Shown piece by piece: positions 8,187-16,100 of a stretch of 64,000 nucleotides of DNA (position 1 is the stretch's first letter; the number at the start of each line of letters is the position of its first letter). The notes beneath the pieces are model-generated. The model was not told where the DNA came from and did not search any database. It saw only the letters and a program-made list of their open reading frames with translations. Source of the stretch: Candidatus Nitronereus thalassa (GTDB taxonomy: Bacteria > Nitrospirota > Nitrospiria > Nitrospirales > UBA8639). A program made the position numbers and the translations under genes. The DNA is taken from the NCBI RefSeq assembly GCF_032191465.1, contig NZ_JAQOUE010000001.1, forward strand, positions 2,821,501 to 2,885,500, in the 5' to 3' direction.

Positions 8187-9194
8187 TCAGTGTTTCTTTG
8201 TTGCCGTCATTGGAGAGCTCGCCCTTCCGATTTTATACGGTGTTAAGTTTTGAACAAAGGGCATTAATGCCAGACGCTTAGCGTCATCTTTAACTTCAAG
8301 AAGCGCAATCGCCCCGCGTAATGCATCAGTCAAGGAATGGGTCACAATGGGGTAGATGCCCGCTTGATCAACGACCACATCCAGTATGGCTCCTCCCGCG
8401 GGGCCGATCACAAATGTTTGAACACCTTGGAGGCGATTCGCCGGATTCCCGCTTTCCCATACGTCGTCCCATATTTCGGCAATGGGGTGAAGCGCAGAAA
8501 AATTATTAGGCCCGCCATTCACGAAAAAAAACCTGACCCGTTCCCCAGGTTTAGCTTCGAGAAAACTTCCTCCTGCAGAAGCATGTACAGGATCATATTT
8601 AAAGATTCCCCCATTAAACACGACGTGATCGTACCGACGATCGAAAAATGCTTGCACATCGTCAGGGTCCTTGAGATACAGTTCTGTTTGTACCAGCACA
8701 TATTCTCGATCAGGCTTTGGTAGCGCATGTGAATCTTTAGGATCAACGATCACGGCACCAACCATACCCCGCGCCAGGTGCTGAATCATGGGAAATGCCC
8801 CGCAATGATACGCAAAGACTCCAGGTCGTTTTGCCTTCCAGACATATTCTAATGCTTCCCCGGGATTAATCTCCCGGTAATTGTCGAGAAAATTGGTTTC
8901 AGCCGCATGAAAGTCCATTGAATGAGGGCGACTATTTTCCTTGGCGTTGGTGAGGATGAAATGAACCTCATCCCCTTCGGTCACACGCACAACGGGACCT
9001 GGAAATTGCCCATTAAAAGTCCATGCTTTGTACTTCGTTCCTTTGCCGTCGATTTCAACTTCAGTTTCAATGGCGGTTAATTCCACTTTGACGGTCTTTG
9101 CTAGTGCAGGAGAGATGAAGGGGCTCATTTGTAATAGTCCCAAAATGATCAATCCCAAGATTGGTACGGGCCGTAAAGTTTGCATTCGCATCAT
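8187..9194 (-). CDS. nirK: copper-containing nitrite reductase
   Basis: Periplasmic reductase of nitrite to nitric oxide, 335 residues, two cupredoxin domains. A signal peptide ends near Ala30-Leu-Ala. Copper ligands follow NirK order. Type 1: His91, Cys131, His139, Met144 (HSMDFH ... YHCGAFPMIQHLARGM). Type 2: His96, His130, His286. The catalytic pair Asp94 and His236 is also present (ALHPIAEIWDD). AAAGGA precedes the ATG, and a -24/-12 promoter lies about 120 bp upstream. Known Nitrospira genomes often carry NirK; its role there is unsettled (NO production, redox balancing, or running in reverse). A general two-domain multicopper oxidase is less likely given the complete active-site set. 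Confidence 0.88.
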   Translation of the reverse strand: MMRMQTLRPVPILGLIILGLLQMSPFISPALAKTVKVELTAIETEVEIDGKGTKYKAWTFNGQFPGPVVRVTEGDEVHFILTNAKENSRPHSMDFHAAETNFLDNYREINPGEALEYVWKAKRPGVFAYHCGAFPMIQHLARGMVGAVIVDPKDSHALPKPDREYVLVQTELYLKDPDDVQAFFDRRYDHVVFNGGIFKYDPVHASAGGSFLEAKPGERVRFFFVNGGPNNFSALHPIAEIWDDVWESGNPANRLQGVQTFVIGPAGGAILDVVVDQAGIYPIVTHSLTDALRGAIALLEVKDDAKRLALMPFVQNLTPYKIGRASSPMTATKKH

Positions 9195-9316
9195 GAAAAT
9201 TTCCTTTCATAGGGAATAATGGTCGCGATTTTATTACATTTCACTGTTTGTGATCCCTAACGGAGATCAAGTTAAATTTTTTCCTGATCCTATACTCATA
9301 TTCTCAACGAGATATA

Positions 9317-9333
9317 TGCATGTGGTGTGCCAG
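9317..9333 (-). promoter_or_regulatory. sigma-54 (-24/-12) promoter of nirK
   Basis: On the minus strand CTGGCACACCACATGCA: TGGCAC and TGCA match the consensus and GG and GC are 10 bases apart. Predicted start near 9305, leader about 110 nt to the nirK ATG at 9194. This is the closest match in the window to the TGGCAC half. Confidence 0.68.
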
Positions 9334-9414
9334 AAATATTCAAGGCGGGTGAAATTAGAACCTGTTGAAATAATGTAAATAATTCAATTTGATGATTAAG
9401 GTGAGGTGACGAGG

Positions 9415-9433
9415 CCGTGCGGGCCCGCGACGG
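9415..9433. promoter_or_regulatory. dyad at enhancer distance upstream of nirK promoter
   Basis: CCGTGCGGGCCCGCGACGG: palindrome GCGGGCCCGC (9419-9428) extended by CCGT/ACGG with one bulged base. It is 82-100 bp upstream of the nirK -24 element. It could instead be the 3' hairpin of the activator gene ending at 9517. Confidence 0.35.
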
Positions 9434-9516
9434 AGCGTGGTGAGGAAACACACATTCTGTGGTTTTTCGTGGAACTAATGATAAAGGCAATCAAAAAATG
9501 AGTTGGAGAAACTTTA

Positions 9517-11112
9517 TCAGGATTCTAATGTATGGTGGCCTGGCCGTTGCAGTTGTAATTTTTTAATCCGGCTTCGGAGAGTGCTAGGGGCTAATCCAAG
9601 CTGTTTTGCGGCACCGTCCCCACCTTCGATCTGCCAATTGGTTGCAGCCAATGTCTGCAGAATATGTTGACGTTCGACATCCAATAAGTCTGCTGGTGCC
9701 TTTGGAACTGGCGTGGTATTGGAAGGGGTGAGCAGCCGATCTTCAATTCGTAATACCGAGTCATGCGAGAGAATCACTGCCCGCTCAATGACGTTTTCTA
9801 ATTCTCGTATATTTCCTGGCCAGGAATATCGGATAAGTCTACGAAGAGAGTCTTGTTCAATAGTTTCACAAGGTCGCTTGAATTTAATTCGGTAATGCTC
9901 GAGAAAATGCTGCGCCAATTCTGGAATGTCTTCGGGCCTAGATCGAAGCGGAGGAATAGTAATCGGGAAGACATGAATACGATAAAAGAGATCAGCACGA
10001 AAACGCCCCTGTACAATCGCGGTTGATAGATCTGCGTTTGTCGCAGCAATAAGGCGGACATCCACCGGAATAGAATGCTTCCCTCCCACTCGGTCTACTA
10101 AACCATCTTGAATGACCCTTAATAATTTTGCCTGGGTCTCTAACGGCATTTCACCGATCTCATCTAAAAACAACGTTCCGCCGTTGGCTAATTCAAACCG
10201 TCCTTCTCGTTTAGCCTCTGCACCGGTGAAGGCGCCCCGTTCATGTCCGAAGAGTTCACTTTCCACCAAGCCAATAGGGAGTGCCGCACAATTGATTCGC
10301 ACCAATGGTTTATCTTTTCGTGGGCTTTCATCGTGAATGGCCTGTGCCAGGAGTTCCTTCCCTGTGCCAGTCTCTCCCGTGATTAGGACAGTGGCGGAAG
10401 TTGGTGCGACTTCCCGAGCGAGTGCAAGTGCCTCCTGAAAAAGGCGGCTTTTACCCACCATGGGTCCGAACATTTTTGTCTGTTTGAGTTCTTGAACCAG
10501 ATAAGTATTCTCTCGTGCCAATTGCTGGTGTAACCGGCTAATTTCTTCATAGGCTTGGACATGGTCGATGGCGTACGCGATTTGCATGGCGACCTGCGAT
10601 AAAAACTCGAGGTCCTCTGAGCTTGGGTGACCAGCATCGACACTTCCAATATTGAGAATTCCCAAACATTTCTCTTTGACGAGAAGTGGGAAATTGATCA
10701 TTCGGCCTAAACCTTCTTTCACGTACCAGGCATCTTCGAGAAACACTTGCTCGTGCTTGAGATCTGGACGGACATGGAATGTCTTGTGCTCATAGACCCA
10801 TCCCATCCCACTTCCCATTCGTGGGATCACGGAATTTTGTTTCACCACCACTTTAGGGAGATTGGTTGCCACGACATAAAACCGAAATCCATCGGCTTCG
10901 GCGTCATACAGGGTGACACTTGCTCGGGCCCATGGCATGACTTGGTGAATTTGGGCGGTGATGGCTTGCCACAGACTTTTGGTATTACGTTGAGAATTCA
11001 GCTCAATGGCAACTTTGAGCAATGCACGATAGTTGGTTTCGATACGGTTCACAAGAGATTCCTTGATTGGTTCCATAAGGTATATAAGCATATGGATTGT
11101 GGTGATGTCCAT
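9517..11112 (-). CDS. sigma-54-dependent GAF-AAA-Fis activator 2
   Basis: 531 residues. The N-terminal GAF domain (about 30-190) is a likely small-molecule or redox sensor. The AAA+ domain (about 220-455) has [14 protein letters not shown] and [10 protein letters not shown] Fis-type HTH lies at the C-terminus (AAKQLGLAPSTLRSRIKKL). The ATG at 11112 is chosen because AAGG lies just before it. That site sits in the 3' arm of a perfect hairpin (11118-11143), hinting at translational control. It lies between the flavin reductase and nirK, both on the same strand, so nirK and the multicopper oxidase cluster are plausible targets (inference). Closely related to the other two activators. Confidence 0.93.
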   Translation of the reverse strand: MDITTIHMLIYLMEPIKESLVNRIETNYRALLKVAIELNSQRNTKSLWQAITAQIHQVMPWARASVTLYDAEADGFRFYVVATNLPKVVVKQNSVIPRMGSGMGWVYEHKTFHVRPDLKHEQVFLEDAWYVKEGLGRMINFPLLVKEKCLGILNIGSVDAGHPSSEDLEFLSQVAMQIAYAIDHVQAYEEISRLHQQLARENTYLVQELKQTKMFGPMVGKSRLFQEALALAREVAPTSATVLITGETGTGKELLAQAIHDESPRKDKPLVRINCAALPIGLVESELFGHERGAFTGAEAKREGRFELANGGTLFLDEIGEMPLETQAKLLRVIQDGLVDRVGGKHSIPVDVRLIAATNADLSTAIVQGRFRADLFYRIHVFPITIPPLRSRPEDIPELAQHFLEHYRIKFKRPCETIEQDSLRRLIRYSWPGNIRELENVIERAVILSHDSVLRIEDRLLTPSNTTPVPKAPADLLDVERQHILQTLAATNWQIEGGDGAAKQLGLAPSTLRSRIKKLQLQRPGHHTLES

Positions 11113-11117
11113 GGAAC

Positions 11118-11143
11118 CTTACCGCTTGGCTATGAGCGGTAAG
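11118..11143 (-). promoter_or_regulatory. hairpin covering the activator 2 ribosome-binding site
   Basis: On the minus strand CTTACCGCT pairs perfectly with AGCGGTAAG over an 8-base loop. The 3' arm and the next base form GGTAAGG, the only Shine-Dalgarno-like sequence before the ATG at 11112. Confidence 0.5.
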
Positions 11144-11232
11144 ACATAAAGAATCATGAAGTTTTCTGAAGAGTATGTGGTTCGAAATGGATTGTAAAAC
11201 GAGGAAATATTGTAATGCGAAGTCGTAGCGGT

Positions 11233-11979
11233 TTAGTAGCCGGAAAATTTCTCCGAACGAAATTGTGTCTTCACGATTCCCGCTTCGCTCAGCATGGATT
11301 TCATGCCTTCAACCATCTTTGGAGGGCCGACCACATAATAATGTGGCTGCTGAATATCATCCAGGTACTTCTTCAGCATTGTGCCGTCGCAATATCCTGT
11401 TTCCCCGGTCCATTTGTGAAGAGAAAGTTGCGACTGTGTCATGATCGGAATGAGGGTGAAGAGTGGGTGGGTTTCTTGACGGGTGTGTAGTTCCTCAAGA
11501 AAGGCGGCGTCTTCGGGGCGCCGATTCGTGTAGAAGAGGTATATCCTATTTGGTAATTGATCATGGACGGCTTGGACGAGCATGCTTCGAAATGGTGTGA
11601 TCCCAATGCCTCCTGCCAGAAAGACCAACGGCTTTGTCATTGTCTCCGATAAAATTAACGTGCCGAATGGACCCTCAATGTTCACAGGGGAGTCAAGGGG
11701 TAACCGTGTTAGGACTTGCTTAAATGAAGTATCTCGTAAACGGGTCACGACCATTAGATGATCTTCAGAGGGAGCGCTGGCAATCGTGAAAGCCCGTGTA
11801 TTTCCTTTTGAATCAGTTTCAGGGGGATGGAGTAATTCAAGGTCCAGGAATTGCCCCGCCTTGAACGAGAAACCTGTTGGCCGTTCAAAATAAAAGGCCA
11901 CGGTGTTTTCAGCCACTTCTTGACGGGCCTTCAGTTTTACCAGATATGTTCCTGGAATAGAATTTTCATTCATAGACAC
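11233..11979 (-). CDS. ferredoxin-NAD(P)+ reductase-like flavoprotein
   Basis: About 248 residues, soluble, with an FAD-binding barrel (RAFTIASAPS, near residues 60-70) and an NAD(P)-binding half (FLAGGIGITPFRSM, near 117-130). It is a ferredoxin-reductase superfamily protein without a fused [2Fe-2S] domain. It probably moves electrons between NAD(P)H and a one-electron carrier; the partner is unknown. Start is GTG at 11979 or ATG at 11973. The gene follows the type 1 copper protein gene by 71 bp on the same strand, suggesting a redox operon with it and the multicopper oxidase. Confidence 0.85.
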   Translation of the reverse strand: MSMNENSIPGTYLVKLKARQEVAENTVAFYFERPTGFSFKAGQFLDLELLHPPETDSKGNTRAFTIASAPSEDHLMVVTRLRDTSFKQVLTRLPLDSPVNIEGPFGTLILSETMTKPLVFLAGGIGITPFRSMLVQAVHDQLPNRIYLFYTNRRPEDAAFLEELHTRQETHPLFTLIPIMTQSQLSLHKWTGETGYCDGTMLKKYLDDIQQPHYYVVGPPKMVEGMKSMLSEAGIVKTQFRSEKFSGY

Positions 11980-12050
11980 TTTCTTTATCCCTGTTCGTCT
12001 ATGTCGCCTTAAGATGTGTTAACAGAAAAAATCCCTAAGTTCACACAATT

Positions 12051-12992
12051 CTATAATGGTTTCTGGAGGCGGAGAGAGGGAACGATCTCTACTCCTTCAC
12101 CCAGCACTTCCAATCCGAAATGGGGATTGTCGTGCATTTCATGCACGCTACGTCTTCCCTGTGGAGCCTGATATGCCAGATCGACAGAAACGGTTTGGCC
12201 TGGCAGGATAGTTATTTCTTGACCAATATATTGTTTCATGCCGGCATGCCACGCGGAGAGTGTATAGGTCCCTGGTGGAATATCGTTGATCTCAAACTTC
12301 CCGTCCAGATTAGTAATGGCATAATACGGGTTTTTGACCACGACGCCCCAGGAGAACATATAGGGATGGAACCCACATTGCATAACAAATAAGTCTCGCT
12401 CTTTTTGTAAATGAATGGATTCGACCATAGGTGTTCCAGGTAAGTGCTGGTGACCATTCATGAGCCCCAACACTTGATGAAATGGATTCATGGGCAGCGG
12501 TCGATTGAACAATACCCGTGCTCCACGAACCCGTGCGGTTTCATAACCCTGAATGTCGTGCTCGACTGGATCCATATTAATGACTTCAATTTCATCTCGA
12601 TCGCGTAGGACGTTGATGAAGGGATAAAAATCACAGTCCTTGGCTTCGATCGACACTTTTGGGAGTATAAAAGGTTTCCCCTGTTTAACTCCCTTGAGCA
12701 CCACAACCACATCTTTGAGTCCATTGTTTGGAGCCACGAGGAAATCTTCGACAATTCGCCATCCGGTTCCTGTAGAAATCCTACCGCAATACACCGCATC
12801 GGGAATGGTGGCCAAATTAAAGGCCATCGGTCTCGGAGATCCGCCGGCTAAGGTAATGGTGCCCGTGATAGTCCCACCATTGGATACAGGAATTTCTTCA
12901 TACGCCCAGCCCGGTACCCCTAGGAAGAAGGTGAGGGCGACGCTGCTTATTATAGGAAGGATTTTTCTTACAATTTCGGTCAGGTGTTTCAT
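12051..12992 (-). CDS. periplasmic type 1 copper protein with carboxypeptidase-regulatory-like domain
   Basis: 313 residues with a signal peptide (hydrophobic 11-30, ending GWA). A cupredoxin-like core carries a full type 1 copper set: His145 (DPVEHD), Cys206, His209 and Met212 (CGFHPYM). A C-terminal beta-sandwich (GKFEINDIPPGTYTLSAWHAG, residues about 230-250) resembles carboxypeptidase-regulatory-like domains. It probably shuttles electrons, or is bound to a surface partner, alongside the multicopper oxidase gene just upstream. AAGGAG lies 9 bases before the ATG. The exact partner is unknown. Confidence 0.8.
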   Translation of the reverse strand: MKHLTEIVRKILPIISSVALTFFLGVPGWAYEEIPVSNGGTITGTITLAGGSPRPMAFNLATIPDAVYCGRISTGTGWRIVEDFLVAPNNGLKDVVVVLKGVKQGKPFILPKVSIEAKDCDFYPFINVLRDRDEIEVINMDPVEHDIQGYETARVRGARVLFNRPLPMNPFHQVLGLMNGHQHLPGTPMVESIHLQKERDLFVMQCGFHPYMFSWGVVVKNPYYAITNLDGKFEINDIPPGTYTLSAWHAGMKQYIGQEITILPGQTVSVDLAYQAPQGRRSVHEMHDNPHFGLEVLGEGVEIVPSLRLQKPL

Positions 12993-13049
12993 CTTTCGTA
13001 ACTCCTTTTCTCCTGTTCCTGGTCAGGTTGATGTCCCCTCGCCTGAAGC

Positions 13050-13082
13050 AATCAAGAGAACCCGAGACGGCTTCTCTTGATT
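13050..13082 (-). terminator. hairpin after multicopper oxidase gene
   Basis: Perfect 11-bp stem AATCAAGAGAA / TTCTCTTGATT with an 11-base loop, about 20 bases after the oxidase stop and before the type 1 copper gene. No T-run, so it may only attenuate or protect the transcript end. Confidence 0.55.
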
Positions 13083-13101
13083 GACAGGCTGCAAAGCGAA
13101 A

Positions 13102-16100
13102 TTATTTAAATCTGACAGACTGAGTTTGGGGTTGGCTCGTCTGGGGTGCTTGTGCTTCTTTCACCTTCGGCATGGCACCGGTTAAAGACAGTAACCGTGT
13201 ATCCCCTTGTGGAAGGACACGGAAGTATCCCCATTGCCCGGATTGAGAATAGGGTAGACGTTGGTTATTCCAGATATAATCTCCCGGGAGACGGTAAGAG
13301 CCTCCTGCCGATGGAATCAGAGCATCAATTACCTCTGATCCCCCGAATTCCACCACGCTGATCAGATCTGCTCCCGGCATGAACGGTTCGATTGGCCATT
13401 CATGTTGTTCCACGCTGAACATGCCGTTCTGTTCACTGCTGGCTCCAAGCACATGGATTCGGACTGGATCACCCGCATGGGCTTCAATGAGTGGGGTGAC
13501 CGGGTCTTGTGGGTCATCCACTTCACACGGTTGGAACATGCGTCCGAGTGTGCAGCCAAGTTCCTCTCGATACAAATAAGGTTCTGAACGGTAGTTGACC
13601 CCGGTGAGTCCGGCGACGTTCTGGACATATGGCATAAAGCTTGTTCCAATGATGTTATCTTCATCTTGGAAAAATAACGCCACGTCCCGATAATTTTGTC
13701 GGTGTTCATTTCCTGAAATGCTTCGATCAATCAGCACGTCGGCCATCCAACTATTTTTCAGCGAAATATCCGCCCCTGTTTTAGGATCACGATAGACTGA
13801 GCCCTTGGGGCCAACAATGATTGCTCCAAACAATCCATTGCGCGGGTTCATCATCATATCGCCCCCATCCCAGACGAGAGAAGTAATTTCTCCGATTGAT
13901 GGATCGGCATAATAGGTGTAGGTCCGGCTCTCTCCGGGGCCAGCCGTTTGGTCACCTGGATTGAACCCGAGATTCACACCCAGGGAGTCCTTCGGGTCAA
14001 AAGACAGGGAAAAAGCAGAGAATGATGCGCGACTCGATTTCATTTTATTCGTAAGATGAATTTTCACGCAGTCACCCACATTGACTCTGAGCGTCAACGG
14101 CATGGGTTGGAACCCTTCGTTGACCTGAGCCATGTCTTCATCCAATACATAGATTTTCCCATGTGGATTTCGAAGCTCGATCTTTCGCTCGAAATCCACT
14201 TCAATGGCTTCGGGCGCCTTCGGATTGAAAGTCATCTCCGGATGATCAAGCGCTGAGACATTGAATGATTTGACCGGAGCATCGTTCGAGCATACAGGCA
14301 AGGGCGGTTTCGGCCCTTCTTGTTGCCCGAAGCCTCGTGGTAATGGTTTCAGATTTTCTTTCATCGTGTCATGTACGCGGATAATACCCCATGACCCTTC
14401 GGACAGTTTTGATGAGCGACCGTTAAAGTATAAATAGTCACCGGGTTGTCTGCGAGGTCCGCCGGCTTCGGGAACTACGAGATCATACCGCTCCGCAATG
14501 CCGACATGGATGGAGTTTTTTCGGTTAGCATCGCCGGCATAGCGTTCGGTCAGGAACGTGTGTCCTGCAACCGTAAAGACATGGGTTTCATTCATGAGCG
14601 ATTCCACTAACCTGAAGACGACCGTGTCTCCGGTGTAGGCTTCCAGTAATGGCGTACTGGGGTCGCCGTGCACGTCACTGCTGAATATTTTGGATGGATC
14701 AGGATTGACTGCCAAACGCTGCGCAATTGGTTCTGCACGAAAATCAATCCCGCTTCCGGTTGTGTGAGTGCCGCCATTCAAGAAGGGCATTGGCGTCATT
14801 TTTAACTTGTCCGGCATTTGAAACGACACGGTTCTCCCGGCTTCTAATGCCACTTCAATCGGTTGGCCAGGAGGATTCCCTGCGGTCACAATGTTCACGG
14901 TGTGAGGCACGGTGTCATGCATTTGGACCGTGAGTTCCCGGAAACTATTGTTGACCCCATAGCCGACAGGTTCGGTCGTATGAATATCGGCGATGGGGCC
15001 AGTGCGAATCGGTTTACCAGTTTGTGGATCATGGTAGGTGGCACCGACTGGTTCGACTAACAAGGAGCAGAATCCACCATGCGGCCAGGTCGTAGCGCCA
15101 AATGCATGGTCGTGGCAAAACACCGTGCCTACGTCCGCGTCTAGCCAAAATCGCTGCCTGACGAATTCCACGGTGACGATGTCATCTTTTGGATGATCGT
15201 GCTCCAAGGGCGAGTGGAACGAGATAGTGTCGCCCTGGATATTTTTGATTCGACGAATCTCATTGCCTTTCACGTTATCCGCGCCTACCAGTAACAAGGT
15301 GTCCTTGTGGTATTGGGCGGCATTCGATACCCGAATGGATTGGGCGCCCTTTTTCACCGGCTCAAGGATGAGCGCGTTCATGGGTACGGGTAGGCCCTTC
15401 TTCACCTCCTTCTCCAACATCGTAAACGGGCGGACGGACTGTTCATAGGACATGCCGGTGATCACGCCGTCGGAGGACTGGGTATCGAATTGTACAAAGT
15501 GGAAATGGGTGTTGATCTTCGAGGATTGGAAATTCGTAAAGTCGTCGTCTTCCCATTCACTTGTGAGCACGTAATCCAAACAATCATATATATTGGCGCG
15601 AAAGACCAATGGATGTTTTAAATCGTTGTTGGCGCGAATGGCTTCCTCTTCTTCGTGCACCACGAAAATTAATGCCTTGGGATCGATTACGGCTTCTTCG
15701 ACGCCCTCTTTCGCTGACATTTCAATGGGTGTTTCAATGAAATGAACGTTGTAGTAGGCCTGCTTTGCATTATCCGGACACAGACTCCATCGTCCATTTT
15801 CTCCTGGTTTTGCCGGTTGCGTTGATGGATTACCGTTGGCATCTCGGCGAATGGGTTCAAGCCATGGCGCCGGGTTATGGTCAGGTGCAAAGGGTACTCG
15901 CTTGCCGAAATGCGGAGACATGTGTGGCCAGGCTAGTTTTCCCGTAAGCGGGTCAAATAACAGGGGGCGCCGCTTCCCTGGAGTCTTCGATGTATACTTA
16001 GGATTTTCAATGGTGCTTTCTTTTTCTGCTAAGGCCGTGATTCCATCCCAGGTCCAATCCCAGACTGAGGCATCATATGCCAAGATTTGTCCTCGTTCGT

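Noticed and set aside
11224-11242. GG-N10-GC match on the minus strand upstream of activator 2
   Set aside because: Only the bare core matches, the flanks do not, and it overlaps the end of the flavin reductase gene.
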